Assembly: GCF_030297595.1 (NCBI RefSeq)
Contig: NZ_AP028138.1
Location: 1,731,158 to 1,795,157 of the forward strand
DNA length: 64,000 nucleotides
Source: Polynucleobacter sp. HIN7
GTDB taxonomy: Bacteria > Pseudomonadota > Gammaproteobacteria > Burkholderiales > Burkholderiaceae
Reading direction: 5' to 3'
In this document: piece after piece, positions 16,735 through 26,643 of the stretch
How the letters are laid out: each line of letters opens with the position of its first letter
Position numbering within the stretch: the first letter of the stretch is position 1
Program-made: the position numbers and the translations under genes
The notes under the pieces: generated by a model
Seen by the model: the letters and a program-made list of their open reading frames with translations, nothing else
Database searches by the model: none
What the model was told of the DNA's origin: nothing

Positions 16735-17622
16735 ATGACCCGATTACGCTTTACCAAAATGCATGGCGCCGGCAATGACTTTATTGTGATTGACGCGACT
16801 CGCCAAGACATTCGATCGATTACCCCAAGCATTTGGCGCAAGCTAGCACATCGCCAACTTGGTATCGGGGCCGATCAAATCTTGCTCGTGGAGCAAAGTA
16901 ACCTGCCGGATATTGATTTTAAATACCGCATCTTGAATGCAGACGGCGGTGAAGTGGAGCAATGCGGCAATGGTTCAAGATGCTTTGTTCGCTTTGTTCA
17001 TGAAGAAGGCCTCAGTACTAAAGACCAAATCCGGGTTGAGGTGCGCAATGGTCTTCTAACGCTTAAACGCTTAACGAACGGGTATGTAGAAGTTGATATG
17101 GGCAGCCCCGTCTTTGCCCCTCACGATATTCCATTTGATCCCTCGGGCCTTACAAGCAAACAAGAATTACACGAAACTCTTTATGCGCTTCCACTTAGCC
17201 GCAATAGCGGTGCACATGCCGATTGGATTGCTGCTGTATCAATGGGTAACCCTCATGCCGTTCAAGTGGTCGAAGATATTGATAGCGCACCAGTATTAAC
17301 GGATGGTGCTCTCATTGAGTCACACCCTGCTTTTCCAAATCGAGTCAACGCTGGCTTCATGCAGGTGATGGATCGCCATTCAATTCGATTACGAGTTTAT
17401 GAACGTGGGGCAGGCGAGACCCTATCGTGCGGCACCGGAGCGTGTGCTGCAGCGGTATCGGGCATTCGACGCGGACTGCTAGATTCCCCCGTGAAGGTAA
17501 GCACCCGTGGCGGGGAGCTCGAAATTTTGTGGGATGGCTTTCAGAATCCCCATGCCCCCGTTTTGATGCGCGGACCCACTCAAACCGTGTATCAGGGCGA
17601 AATTGATTTAAATACGCTTTAA
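16735..17622 (+). CDS. dapF: diaminopimelate epimerase
   Basis: Interconverts LL- and meso-diaminopimelate for lysine and peptidoglycan. The 295-residue protein contains the two catalytic cysteines in the expected settings: [10 protein letters not shown] in the first half and SCGTGACAA in the second. The N-terminus reads [15 protein letters not shown], as in most DapF. Length is slightly above the usual 275-285. In many gammaproteobacteria dapF precedes DUF484 and xerC; here those genes lie about 10 kb away. Its TAA shares a TTAA with the stop of convergent pyrE. Confidence 0.96.
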   Translation: MTRLRFTKMHGAGNDFIVIDATRQDIRSITPSIWRKLAHRQLGIGADQILLVEQSNLPDIDFKYRILNADGGEVEQCGNGSRCFVRFVHEEGLSTKDQIRVEVRNGLLTLKRLTNGYVEVDMGSPVFAPHDIPFDPSGLTSKQELHETLYALPLSRNSGAHADWIAAVSMGNPHAVQVVEDIDSAPVLTDGALIESHPAFPNRVNAGFMQVMDRHSIRLRVYERGAGETLSCGTGACAAAVSGIRRGLLDSPVKVSTRGGELEILWDGFQNPHAPVLMRGPTQTVYQGEIDLNTL

Positions 17623-18290
17623 ATTCCGTATCGAGCGCGGTAATTTTGAACTGCGGGTAGATGCGTTTGTAATTGCTGATCATTTGATTGCTGTAAATAA
17701 CGCATTAAGCTATCCAAATTAGCGATCGCAATTACTGGTAAACCAAATTCTTGCCCGACACTTTGTACCGCAGAATATTGGCCAATGTTGACTGCGTCTC
17801 CTGATTTTTCCATGCGATCGAGTGCAATTAATACCGCGCAGGGCTTGGCACCGACCCGCTCAATTAAATCAACCGACTCACGCACCGAGGTGCCCGCTGA
17901 AATCACATCATCAATAATGACAACCCGACCACAAACTGGAGCACCAATCAGGGTTCCGCCTTCACCGTGATCTTTAGCCTCTTTGCGGTTATAGGCAAAC
18001 GGGGTATTACGACCGGCATGCGCTAGTGCAATTGCTGTACTTGCCGCCAAAGTAATGCCCTTGTATGCGGGCCCAAAGAGCATATCAAAATCAATTTTGG
18101 ATTCCAGTAGTGCTTGGGCATAAAACTCACCCAGCCTTCCCAGATGTGCACCATCATTAAAGAGTCCGGCATTAAAAAAATAGGGGGACAGTCGCCCAGC
18201 CTTCGTTTTAAACTCCCCAAAGGACAGTACTTTTGCCTCAAGCGCGAATTGAATAAAGTCCGATTGAATTTGTTCTGAATTTACACTCAT
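17619..18290 (-). CDS. pyrE: orotate phosphoribosyltransferase
   Basis: Forms orotidine-5'-phosphate from orotate and PRPP in pyrimidine synthesis. The PRPP-binding motif is visible as [16 protein letters not shown], and [11 protein letters not shown] and [14 protein letters not shown] (flexible catalytic loop) are typical of PyrE. The length of 223 aa is normal. The start codon is only 8 bp from that of the divergent exonuclease III gene, so its promoter must lie inside that gene. Confidence 0.96.
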   Translation of the reverse strand: MSVNSEQIQSDFIQFALEAKVLSFGEFKTKAGRLSPYFFNAGLFNDGAHLGRLGEFYAQALLESKIDFDMLFGPAYKGITLAASTAIALAHAGRNTPFAYNRKEAKDHGEGGTLIGAPVCGRVVIIDDVISAGTSVRESVDLIERVGAKPCAVLIALDRMEKSGDAVNIGQYSAVQSVGQEFGLPVIAIANLDSLMRYLQQSNDQQLQTHLPAVQNYRARYGI

Positions 18291-18298
18291 AGGTCTGT

Positions 18299-19081
18299 AT
18301 GTTACGCATCATTTCTGCCAATCTCAATGGTATTCGCTCAGCAGCCAAAAAAGGCTTTATGGAGTGGATGCAGGATCAGCGTGCTGATTTTATCTGTGTC
18401 CAAGAACTCAAGGCTCAAGAAGCTGACCTAGAAAGCACAATCCTCTCACCCGATGGACTAAATACCTATTTCCATTACGCCGAGAAAAAAGGGTATAGTG
18501 GCGCCGGGATCTTCACCCCTCATCCCATCGATGACTTACAAATTGGTTTTGGTAACCCTGAATTTGATGCCGAAGGGCGCTATGTCGAGATCTCGATAGG
18601 CTCCCTGTCAGTGGTCTCGGTCTACATGCCTTCTGGCTCAAGTTCTCCTGAACGACAAGAGGCTAAATTTCGTTTTCTAGATGCGTTTTTACCCCACCTC
18701 ATCAAACTTCGAAACAAAGGGCGGCAAATTGTTTTGTGCGGGGATGTCAACATTGCGCATCAAGAGATTGATCTTAAAAACTGGAAAGGTAATTTAAAAA
18801 ATTCTGGGTTCTTACCGGAAGAGCGCGCTTGGCTAACCAGACTGTTTACCGAAGAAGGCTATATGGACGTCTATCGACATCTCGAGCCTCATGCGAGTGA
18901 CACTTGTTATACCTGGTGGAGTCAGCGCGGCCAAGCGTATACCAATAATGTTGGATGGCGTATTGATTATCAAATCGCCACACCAGAGTTTGGCAAATCC
19001 GCTAAGAAGGCGAGTGTTTATAAAAAACAGCGCTTCTCAGACCATGCGCCGCTTATGATTGAATATGATTGGGCCCTTTAA
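18299..19081 (+). CDS. xth: exodeoxyribonuclease III (AP endonuclease family)
   Basis: Cleaves DNA at abasic sites and degrades 3' ends in base excision repair. The 260-residue protein shows [24 protein letters not shown] with the metal-binding Glu, [13 protein letters not shown], and the C-terminal [11 protein letters not shown] with the catalytic Asp-His. AGG lies 5 nt before the ATG. Its 3' end overlaps the convergent AmpG-like gene by 29 bp. The pairing with pyrE in divergent orientation is common in betaproteobacteria. Confidence 0.94.
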   Translation: MLRIISANLNGIRSAAKKGFMEWMQDQRADFICVQELKAQEADLESTILSPDGLNTYFHYAEKKGYSGAGIFTPHPIDDLQIGFGNPEFDAEGRYVEISIGSLSVVSVYMPSGSSSPERQEAKFRFLDAFLPHLIKLRNKGRQIVLCGDVNIAHQEIDLKNWKGNLKNSGFLPEERAWLTRLFTEEGYMDVYRHLEPHASDTCYTWWSQRGQAYTNNVGWRIDYQIATPEFGKSAKKASVYKKQRFSDHAPLMIEYDWAL

Positions 19082-20378
19082 CCTGTATCCGAATCGCGAT
19101 CCCAATCAAGATGAGTACTGGGATGCCAATCAATGCGGTTGAAATAAAAAAGCTCTCATAGCCAAAGCGATCGACATACACCCCAGAAAATCCTGCCAGC
19201 CATTTTGGCAGCAACAGCATCATCGAACTAAATAATGCGTATTGCGTTGCTGAATATTGAACATTGGTTAATGAAGAAAGGTAGGCGATAAACGCAGCTG
19301 ACGCAATGCCGGAACTCAGATTATCGGCTGAGATCACCCAAATTAAACCGGTCAGATCATGGCCTCGCGTACTGAGCCACGCAAAAAGAAGATTGCTGGC
19401 CGCCGAGAGAATAGCTCCTAAAAATAGAATGCGCATCACTCCAAAACGCAGCGCCAGAACCCCACCAATAAATGCTCCCAATAGGGTCATGATGACCCCA
19501 AATACTTTGGTGACTGCCGCCACCTCATCCTTGGTATAGCCCATATCCACATAAAACGGGTTCGCCATAATCCCCATCACAACATCACTGATGCGGTAGA
19601 CCGCAATCAGTGCCAGAATCAAAAGAGCATGCCAGCGGTAGCGGCCAATAAAATCTGCAAATGGCTGAATCAGGGTTTGGTGCAACCACTCGCCTGCGGT
19701 ACGCGCTTTGGGTAGCTGAACCATTTGGGGCTCAGGGCTTAGTAAAGTGGTGATCACACCAACACCCATCGACAATGCCATTACCAAATACGCAAATTGC
19801 CAAGCGTTGGCAAAGTAGAGGCTGGTGCTTTCTTCAGCACGGGCCGCCAACCACAATGCTCCAGCTCCCGCCCAAATCATGGCTAAGCGATAGCCCGTTT
19901 GATAACTGGCTGCTAAAGCAGCCTGGTACTCTGGCTTAGCCGACTCGATCCGAAAGGCATCAAGTGCAATATCTTGTGTGGCTGAAGCAAAGGCAACCAA
20001 CAATGCAAACCAAATAATGATCTGTAAATCTTGTTTAGGATCGTTCATGGCCATACCAACTAGACCAATCATGATGAGCGCTTGAGCGAATAGCAACCAA
20101 CTGCGCCGACGCCCTAAGTATTTTGTAACCCCAGGAATTGGTACCCGGTCCACTAAGGGGGCCCAGAGCCATTTACCAGCATAGAACAGACCCACCCACG
20201 ATAAATAGCCAATGGTGCTGCGATCAATGCCAAGCTCCCTTAAACGAAAACTTAAGGTGCCCAATACTAAGAGAAGTGGAAGGCCGGCCGAGAATCCTAA
20301 AAAGAAAATACGAATACTAGGCCACTCAAAATAGACCCGTAAATCACTGAACCACGAGCGAATGCTATTTGGCTCCAC
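19053..20378 (-). CDS. ampG: major facilitator transporter, AmpG-like (muropeptide permease)
   Basis: Integral membrane protein of 441 aa with about 12 predicted transmembrane segments. The N-terminal FFLGFSAGLPLLLVLGTLSF and the following LSWVGLFYAGKWLWAPLVDR are typical of AmpG permeases, which carry anhydro-muropeptides into the cytoplasm for recycling. The slt gene at 8.5-10.5 kb would supply the substrate. The start overlaps the metW 3' end by 14 bp. Specificity is inferred from family resemblance and some AmpG homologues have other substrates. Confidence 0.82.
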   Translation of the reverse strand: MEPNSIRSWFSDLRVYFEWPSIRIFFLGFSAGLPLLLVLGTLSFRLRELGIDRSTIGYLSWVGLFYAGKWLWAPLVDRVPIPGVTKYLGRRRSWLLFAQALIMIGLVGMAMNDPKQDLQIIIWFALLVAFASATQDIALDAFRIESAKPEYQAALAASYQTGYRLAMIWAGAGALWLAARAEESTSLYFANAWQFAYLVMALSMGVGVITTLLSPEPQMVQLPKARTAGEWLHQTLIQPFADFIGRYRWHALLILALIAVYRISDVVMGIMANPFYVDMGYTKDEVAAVTKVFGVIMTLLGAFIGGVLALRFGVMRILFLGAILSAASNLLFAWLSTRGHDLTGLIWVISADNLSSGIASAAFIAYLSSLTNVQYSATQYALFSSMMLLLPKWLAGFSGVYVDRFGYESFFISTALIGIPVLILIGIAIRIQVKGPNHIQS

Positions 20379-20952
20379 GCACGCGGTAGATTGCTAAGCT
20401 ACCAAATAAATTAGGTAACCAGTGGACTGTCTTGCCATGATGCAAAACAACCCGCCCCAAAATCTCAATTCCTAATTTGTGTGCCAAGGCTTCAAAATCA
20501 GCAATGGTCAGAACTCGTACATTGGGGGTATTGAACCACTCATAGGGCAAGGATTTCGAAACAGGCATGCGGCCAAGCGCAACTGCATAGCGGTGCGACC
20601 AGTGTCCAAAGTTTGGGAAAGATACAACGCATTGCTTTCCAACCCGCACCACCTCACGCAAGATTCGCTCGGTTTGATGGATCGTCTGTAGAGTTTGAGA
20701 CAGCACAACAGTATCAAAGCTTTGATCCTTGAAAAGCGCTAAACCACCTTCCAAATCCTGCTGGATTACGTTTAAGCCCTTTTCCACACACGCCAATACC
20801 GCGCTATCTTTAATTTCAACACCATAAGTAATCGCTTGACGCTTTGCACGAATGAACTCGAGGAACGATCCATCACCACAACCCAAGTCTAGTAAAGAGC
20901 TGTTCGTTTCAACCCAATTAGCGATCGCATCAAAATCAGATCTTAATTGCAT
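20365..20952 (-). CDS. metW: methionine biosynthesis protein MetW
   Basis: Small SAM-methyltransferase-fold protein of 195 aa. It shows a motif [15 protein letters not shown] and later [12 protein letters not shown] and [11 protein letters not shown], which are hallmarks of MetW. The gene overlaps metX by 10 bp. In several proteobacteria MetX and MetW act together as the homoserine acyltransferase, so the coupling is functionally expected. Its exact catalytic role is not established. Confidence 0.93.
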   Translation of the reverse strand: MQLRSDFDAIANWVETNSSLLDLGCGDGSFLEFIRAKRQAITYGVEIKDSAVLACVEKGLNVIQQDLEGGLALFKDQSFDTVVLSQTLQTIHQTERILREVVRVGKQCVVSFPNFGHWSHRYAVALGRMPVSKSLPYEWFNTPNVRVLTIADFEALAHKLGIEILGRVVLHHGKTVHWLPNLFGSLAIYRVRGAK

Positions 20953-22085
20953 TGCGCCTCCGCCATCGTCGCAAAATAGGCTCGCACTAGGCGATGGTAG
21001 CGCTCATCATTAAGTAAGAATGCATCATGTCCATGCGGTGCATCAATTTCAGCATAGCTCACATCTGCTTTGTTATTGAGTAGAGCTTGCACGATTTCGC
21101 GACTACGATCGGGTGAAAAGCGCCAGTCCGTTGAAAAACTGATGACTAAAAATTTAGCTTGAGCATGCGCTAGGGCTTGACTCAAGTCCCCCTGATGACG
21201 TTTTGCTGGGTCAAAATAGTCTAGCGCACGCGTAATTAGCAAATACGTATTGGCATCAAAATATCCCGAGAACTTATCGCCCTGATGCCGCAAATAACTC
21301 TCAACGGCAAACTCCACATCAAAACTAAAACGATATTCGTCTGGCGCGCCAGCTAAGCGCTGCAAATCACGCCCAAACTTTTCAGCCATATCATCGTCTG
21401 ATAGATAAGTAATATGTCCAACCATCCGCGCTAAGCGCAAGCCTCGCTTGGGAACGACGCCATGTTTGTAATAATCGCCGCCATAAAAATCAGGGTCTGA
21501 CAAAATTGCATTGCGCGCAACCTCATTAAATGCGATATTTTGTGCACTAAGCTTTGGCGTCGAGGCAATAACCACACAATGGGCAACACGCTCTGGATAT
21601 TGGATCGCCCATGACATGGCCTGCATACCACCTAAACTGCCCCCCATAACCGCCGCAAACTTCTCAATCCCCATCTGATCGGCTAAACGTGCTTGTGCGT
21701 TAACCCAATCCTCAACGGTGAGCACTGGAAAGCGCGCCCCATAGGGTTCATTGGTTTGTGGGTTAATGCTCATCGGGCCCGTTGAGCCAAAACATGAGCC
21801 TAGATTATTTACCCCAATCACAAAAAAGTGATTGGTATCGACTGGCTTGCCAGGTCCAACCATGTTGTCCCACCAACCCAACTCATTGGAACTGTCTGGA
21901 TCAATGCCTGCAACGTGATGCGATGCATTCAGCGCATGGCAAATTAGAACCGCATTGCTTGCATTTGCATTCAGCCGTCCATAAGTCTCAACGACTAAAT
22001 CGTATTGATCAATGCTAGCGCCGCTTTGCAACCTCAGCGGTGCATCAAAATGATAGGTTTTCTTTGAAAGATACAACTCACTCAT
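20943..22085 (-). CDS. metX: homoserine O-acyltransferase MetX
   Basis: Alpha/beta-hydrolase-fold enzyme that activates homoserine for methionine synthesis. The nucleophile elbow reads [14 protein letters not shown], and the Asp and His of the triad fall in the C-terminal part, with the His in [11 protein letters not shown]. The 380-residue length is standard. The acyl donor (acetyl- or succinyl-CoA) cannot be decided by eye; the linked metW makes succinyl-CoA possible. It overlaps slmA upstream by 4 bp and metW downstream by 10 bp. Confidence 0.95.
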   Translation of the reverse strand: MSELYLSKKTYHFDAPLRLQSGASIDQYDLVVETYGRLNANASNAVLICHALNASHHVAGIDPDSSNELGWWDNMVGPGKPVDTNHFFVIGVNNLGSCFGSTGPMSINPQTNEPYGARFPVLTVEDWVNAQARLADQMGIEKFAAVMGGSLGGMQAMSWAIQYPERVAHCVVIASTPKLSAQNIAFNEVARNAILSDPDFYGGDYYKHGVVPKRGLRLARMVGHITYLSDDDMAEKFGRDLQRLAGAPDEYRFSFDVEFAVESYLRHQGDKFSGYFDANTYLLITRALDYFDPAKRHQGDLSQALAHAQAKFLVISFSTDWRFSPDRSREIVQALLNNKADVSYAEIDAPHGHDAFLLNDERYHRLVRAYFATMAEAQCN

Positions 22086-22735
22086 GCAGTCAGCAGAATT
22101 CGTAGGCTTGGCTCAATTCCTTCGCTGGGTAACTTCTTAAAACCACTTCGAGCAAAGCGATGCCAGCGACCAACCACATAACTCATCAGAAGCGCAGACT
22201 GCAAGCCAGCCGTATCGGTAACAGCTCCATCCTGATGTTGACTCTGTGCAATCCGCAATGATTGCTTTAAGGATGTTTCGACGCGATCCAAAACTTGATT
22301 GATACGCTCTTGTAGCCGCTCGTCTTCCTGCAGCAATGCGTCGCCCAATAAAACGCGCACCATACCAGGATTTTTCTCAGCAAAAACCAAGAGCATTTGC
22401 ACCATCCCCTTCACTTGTGCAATGCCCAATTCCTCTTTTTGATTGATCTGATTAATCAGTCCAAAAATGGTTTGCTCGATAAATGCTATTAATCCCTCAA
22501 ACATTTGCGCCTTACTAGCAAAATGTCGATAGAGAGCAGCCTCTGAAACACCAATCTTGGCAGCCAAAGCGGCTGTGGTGACGCGATCCCCACTTGGGTT
22601 TTGCAACATCTCGGCCAAAATTTGCAGAATTTGTAAACGACGCTCGCCCGGGCGTGGGCGCTTACGCGTCTTGGTATCGCCCCCGCTAACCTCAGAAGCT
22701 GATTCTTGATGAAGGGGGCTACCGCTACTGTTCAT
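22082..22735 (-). CDS. slmA: nucleoid occlusion factor SlmA, TetR family
   Basis: DNA-binding protein that blocks FtsZ assembly over the nucleoid. The 217-residue protein has a polar N-terminal tail, then the TetR helix-turn-helix [32 protein letters not shown], which with the following IEQTIF is highly typical of SlmA. It sits between argB and metX, 10 bp after argB. In gammaproteobacteria slmA is next to dut or pyrE; pyrE is 4 kb away here. Confidence 0.88.
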   Translation of the reverse strand: MNSSGSPLHQESASEVSGGDTKTRKRPRPGERRLQILQILAEMLQNPSGDRVTTAALAAKIGVSEAALYRHFASKAQMFEGLIAFIEQTIFGLINQINQKEELGIAQVKGMVQMLLVFAEKNPGMVRVLLGDALLQEDERLQERINQVLDRVETSLKQSLRIAQSQHQDGAVTDTAGLQSALLMSYVVGRWHRFARSGFKKLPSEGIEPSLRILLTA

Positions 22736-22745
22736 GATTTATTTT

Positions 22746-23651
22746 TTATCTAGAACGTATCATGGTACCAAAAGCTTGTTCGGTCAGAATTTCTAAGAGT
22801 AGAGAGTGCTCAATACGCCCATCAATAATATGAACCGAGTTGACGCCGCTCTTGGCGGCATCTAACGCAGATGAAATTTTGGGTAGCATGCCCCCTGAAA
22901 TCGTACCGTCTGCAAAAAGCGCATCGATCTCGCGCGCACTTAAATCGGTCAAGAGCTTACCCGATTTATCCATGACGCCCGGTATGTTGGTCATCATCAC
23001 CAATTTCTCAGCTTTGAGGATTTCAGCCATTTTGCCCGCAACTAGGTCCGCGTTGATGTTGTAGGCCTGACCCTCTTCACTAAAGCCAATCGGTGAAATC
23101 ACGGGAATAAAGGCGTCATCTTGTAAGGCTTTCACCACGGCCGGATTAATCGATTCGATTTCACCGACAAAGCCGAGATCGATTGGGGCACCAGAGGGGG
23201 TTTGCTCATTAGGCACCATCATTTTCTTGGCATGAATCAAACCGCCATCTTTGCCAGTTAGACCAACCGCTTGACCGCCAAAATGATTAATTAACATCAC
23301 GATGTCCTGCTGCACTTCGCCGCCCAACACCCACTCAACCACTTCCATGGTCTCCTCATCCGTAACCCGCATTCCCTGAATAAAGGTGCCAGTCTTACCA
23401 ATTTTCTTGAGGGCCTCATCAATTTGAGGGCCGCCACCATGAACGACAACAGGGTTCATGCCAACTAGTTTTAGCAAAATCACATCGCGCGCAAAACTCT
23501 CTTTGAGACGCTCTTCAACCATGGCGTTGCCGCCGTACTTAATCACAATGGTTTTGCCATGGTATTGCCGAATATAAGGCAAGGCCTCGGCCAGAATCTC
23601 GGCCTTCAATAATGGGGGGATGTCAGCGAGTGTTGGTACTGCTTTAGTCAT
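22746..23651 (-). CDS. argB: acetylglutamate kinase
   Basis: Second step of arginine synthesis. The 301-residue amino acid kinase shows [11 protein letters not shown] with the phosphate-binding Lys and Gly residues, [14 protein letters not shown], and [20 protein letters not shown]. It carries the extended N-terminal helix typical of the arginine-regulated hexameric type, so feedback inhibition is likely. It begins a run of closely spaced genes argB-slmA-metX-metW-ampG reading leftwards. Confidence 0.96.
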   Translation of the reverse strand: MTKAVPTLADIPPLLKAEILAEALPYIRQYHGKTIVIKYGGNAMVEERLKESFARDVILLKLVGMNPVVVHGGGPQIDEALKKIGKTGTFIQGMRVTDEETMEVVEWVLGGEVQQDIVMLINHFGGQAVGLTGKDGGLIHAKKMMVPNEQTPSGAPIDLGFVGEIESINPAVVKALQDDAFIPVISPIGFSEEGQAYNINADLVAGKMAEILKAEKLVMMTNIPGVMDKSGKLLTDLSAREIDALFADGTISGGMLPKISSALDAAKSGVNSVHIIDGRIEHSLLLEILTEQAFGTMIRSR

Positions 23652-23665
23652 GATGAATAGAAATC

Positions 23666-24151
23666 CTATTCACCAAATAACTTTTGGCGCAGCTCACGAC
23701 GCTCTTGAGCCTCGAGTGAGAGATTAGCGGTTGGACGGGCAATTAGGCGCGATAAGCCAATCGCTTCACCAGTTTCTTCGCACCATCCATAGTCACCCGA
23801 CTCAATCCTTGCCAACGCTTGCTCAACCTTCTTTAAGAGCTTACGCTCGCGATCTCGGGTTCGAAGCTCTAACGCATGCTCCTCTTCAATCGTCGCCCGA
23901 TCAGCAGGATCGGGGACCAGTATGTTTTCACGTAAGTGCTCGGTTGTTTCGCTCGCGTGCTTCAAGATATCTTCTTTGAGCGTCTGCAATTTGGTGCGAA
24001 AGAACTCCAACTGAGCGGCATTCATATAGTCCTTTTCAGACATCTTTAGTAAATCAGCCTCAGTTAGGGGGGCGCCCTTAGCGGACGATCCAGAAGCTTT
24101 CTTGCTGGACTCAGCAGACTTCGCTTTGGTACTCGCTTCTTTTGTCGTCAT
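23666..24151 (-). CDS. dksA: RNA polymerase-binding transcription factor DksA, one-cysteine type
   Basis: Binds the RNA polymerase secondary channel and with ppGpp adjusts transcription in the stringent response. The 161-residue protein has a Lys/Ser/Ala-rich tail of about 35 residues, the coiled coil with the tip motif DPADRAT, and a C-terminal globular domain. The Cys4 zinc site of E. coli DksA is replaced: only WCEETGE keeps one cysteine, with Thr, Ser and Ala positions elsewhere. I start at the ATG preceded by GAAGGA; the open frame extends ten codons further up. TACAAT at 24310-24315 may be its -10 box. Confidence 0.93.
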   Translation of the reverse strand: MTTKEASTKAKSAESSKKASGSSAKGAPLTEADLLKMSEKDYMNAAQLEFFRTKLQTLKEDILKHASETTEHLRENILVPDPADRATIEEEHALELRTRDRERKLLKKVEQALARIESGDYGWCEETGEAIGLSRLIARPTANLSLEAQERRELRQKLFGE

Positions 24152-24335
24152 CGTTTTTCCTTCGTTCCAAATAATCAACACCTTAAACCCTAGAGCAAAA
24201 TCGCCAATCAGGGTTACTACTAAAAGTTACTTAATTGCACTTTCAAGGGTGCATTATTACGCTTTCTATAAAAGTTTCAATGGCTTTTTAAATGCAACCG
24301 TGGCGGCGCATTGTACAGTAATTCAATTAATTCAA

Positions 24336-25388
24336 TTAGTTAGCCAAGCAGCCTTCTAATCCGGCCAGCAAAGTATCTTTTGGTAGATCAATCCCAATAA
24401 ATACCATCCGAGTTTGTTTGGGCTCCGCCCCCCATGGGCCAGCCAAATCACTACCCATCATTTCATGAACGCCCTGAAGAACCACTTTGCGGGCCGAGCC
24501 CTTCACATACAAGACGCCTTTGTAGCGCAACATCTTCTCCCCAAACACGGACAAGACCCCTCCTAAGAAGTCCTCTAACTTGCGGTGATCAAAGGGTTTG
24601 TCGCTCTTAAAAACAAATGATTGAATCCGATCGGTATGACCATGGTGATTGTGATGATTGTGGCCATGGTCATGGTGATGCTCATGATCGTGGTGGTGAT
24701 CATGACCGCACTCGCTATGGTCGTGATCATCCTCTTCCAAAAAATGGGGGTCAATATCAAGCTTCGCGTTTAAATTAAATCCCCGCAAATCCAAGACGGA
24801 ATCGAGCGGCACAACACCCTTTGTAATTGTTTGGATAGGTGCTCTCGGGTTCATATGCATCAACCGATTTTTTAGAGCCGCAATTTCTTCTGGGCCTGCA
24901 AGGTCTGTTTTAGTAATGAAGATGCGATCGGCAAAGCCAACTTGGCGCTGCACCTCCTCGTGCTCGTTGAGCTGTTTCTGTCCGTGCTTAGCATCGACTA
25001 GCGTAACAACGGCATCTAACACGTAATGATTCGCAATGTCATCATCAATAAAAAACGTTTGCGCAACCGGACCAGGATTTGCCACACCAGTCGTTTCAAT
25101 GACAACCTGGTCAAACTGAATTTTTTTACTCTTGCGCTGCTCCCATAGCTGATTTAATGCTTCAACCAAATCGCCGCGGATTGAACAACAGACACAGCCA
25201 TTGCTCATTTGCACAATTTGCTCTTGCGTATCTTGAACCAAAATATCGTTATCGATATTCTCTTCACCAAACTCGTTTTCAATCACCGCAATTTTCTTGC
25301 CATGCTCACCGGTCAAAATATGCTTTAACAAAGTGGTCTTGCCGCTGCCTAAAAATCCCGTGAGAATCGTTACTGGTATTAATGCCAT
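24336..25388 (-). CDS. CobW/COG0523-family GTPase, probable zinc metallochaperone
   Basis: G3E-family GTPase of 350 aa. It has the Walker A motif GFLGSGKTTLL, the GCVCCSIRGDL metal-binding CXCC and the switch region ETTGVANPGPV. A very His-rich linker around residues 215-245 (SECGHDHHHDHEHHHDHG and onward) and a C-terminal CobW_C domain follow. His-rich COG0523 proteins are linked to zinc delivery. It lies upstream of dksA on the same strand, separated by dksA's 184-bp leader. I saw no clear Zur box. Cobalt or nickel handling is the main alternative. Confidence 0.87.
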   Translation of the reverse strand: MALIPVTILTGFLGSGKTTLLKHILTGEHGKKIAVIENEFGEENIDNDILVQDTQEQIVQMSNGCVCCSIRGDLVEALNQLWEQRKSKKIQFDQVVIETTGVANPGPVAQTFFIDDDIANHYVLDAVVTLVDAKHGQKQLNEHEEVQRQVGFADRIFITKTDLAGPEEIAALKNRLMHMNPRAPIQTITKGVVPLDSVLDLRGFNLNAKLDIDPHFLEEDDHDHSECGHDHHHDHEHHHDHGHNHHNHHGHTDRIQSFVFKSDKPFDHRKLEDFLGGVLSVFGEKMLRYKGVLYVKGSARKVVLQGVHEMMGSDLAGPWGAEPKQTRMVFIGIDLPKDTLLAGLEGCLAN

Positions 25389-25434
25389 CGTGATGTCATT
25401 TCTAAAAAGAATGGATAAAGAGCTATCTTACCGA

Positions 25435-26643
25435 TTATTGGGTACGCTGGAGCAGCAATCCCTTGAGATACTCCCCTTCCGGAAAACTAGCCAGAACCGG
25501 GTGATCCAATCCCGCCGCCAAACGCCGCATGACCCGGTAGCTTGTTCCATGATCTTGCATATGTGCCATGGCCTCATTCACGGATGAGGTGATCATTTGC
25601 TCAAAATGCTGGGGGCTAACAGCGCCCGAGCAGGAAAATGTGAATAGCAGACCGCCCGGGTTGAGCAATTGCAAGGCGGCACGATTAATCTCTTTATAAG
25701 CTTTTAGGGCACGCTCGAGATGCTGAGCCGATGGGGCAAACTTTGGGGGATCCAAGACGATTAAGTCAAATTTTTCTTGGGCGCTTCGTAATTCGCGAAG
25801 GGTAGAAAAGGCATCGGCATCATGCCAAGTGGCCAATTCCGGAGAATAGCCATTCATTGCCATCTGACGCTGTGCCAACGCTAGGGCATCCCCCGATGAA
25901 TCAACCGACATAACGCTCTTCGCCCCTCCTTGCAAAGCCGCCAAAGAGAAGCCGCCGGTGTAGCAAAACATATTGAGCACCCGGCGATTGCTTGCGAGCT
26001 CAGACACCAGCTTGCGGTTATCGCGCTGATCAATATAAAAACCGGTCTTATGACCTTCTAGCACATCGATTCCATACTGAACCCCATGCTCATTGACCAA
26101 AATGAGCTCTCCATCATGCTCGCCAGACAAAATACCACTCTGCTCAGCTAATCCCTCTCGGGCTCGCACTGCAGCATCCGATCGCTCGACCATCAAAGAG
26201 CACTGGGTTTGCTCTTGTAAGGCGCTGATGATGGCATCTCGCCAATATTCCACACCTGCACTTAGAAATTGACAAACAATTACGCGGTCATATTGGTCAA
26301 CAATCAGACCGGGCAATCCATCGGCCTCGCCAGCAATTAATCGAATTGCATTTGTGCCCTTTATCCATTGCTGCCGATGCTGTATTGCGGTACTAATTTT
26401 GCGCTTGAAGAAGGCATGATCGATGGCTTCGGTTTCATTCCATGACCAAACGCGCACACGGATCTTCGAGAGCGGACTGTAGGCTCCCTTAGCAATCCAA
26501 CGACCATCTTGACTAAGGATCTGAACTGTTGCACCCGCTTTTGGCTTTCCATCAACCCGCTTGATTGCAGTGGCATAGACCCAAGGGTGCCTGCGCACAA
26601 TGGGCCGCTCTTTTCCGGCCTCAAGGATGATGCTGTAGTTCAC
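25435..26643 (-). CDS. rlmI: 23S rRNA (cytosine) methyltransferase, RlmI-like
   Basis: SAM-dependent m5C rRNA methyltransferase of 402 aa. An N-terminal PUA-like domain (RRHPWVYATAIKRV, GATVQILSQDGRWIAKGAYSP) precedes an EEHD-like middle and a Rossmann methyltransferase with NMFCYTGGFSLAAL and VLDPPKFAPS; FTFSCSG provides a candidate catalytic cysteine. These match RlmI (YccW), which acts on C1962. Its start overlaps the xerC stop by 4 bp. Confidence 0.88.
   Translation of the reverse strand: MNYSIILEAGKERPIVRRHPWVYATAIKRVDGKPKAGATVQILSQDGRWIAKGAYSPLSKIRVRVWSWNETEAIDHAFFKRKISTAIQHRQQWIKGTNAIRLIAGEADGLPGLIVDQYDRVIVCQFLSAGVEYWRDAIISALQEQTQCSLMVERSDAAVRAREGLAEQSGILSGEHDGELILVNEHGVQYGIDVLEGHKTGFYIDQRDNRKLVSELASNRRVLNMFCYTGGFSLAALQGGAKSVMSVDSSGDALALAQRQMAMNGYSPELATWHDADAFSTLRELRSAQEKFDLIVLDPPKFAPSAQHLERALKAYKEINRAALQLLNPGGLLFTFSCSGAVSPQHFEQMITSSVNEAMAHMQDHGTSYRVMRRLAAGLDHPVLASFPEGEYLKGLLLQRTQ

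Noticed and set aside
24152-24335. Zur operator between dksA and the CobW gene
   Set aside because: No GTTATA-n-TATAAC-like palindrome is visible; only a weak TGCAC/GTGCA hairpin and TTGAATTAA repeats.
24700-24760. Simple-sequence repeat (CAT/GAT-rich stretch) as a repeat element
   Set aside because: It encodes the His-rich linker of the CobW protein and is explained by coding.
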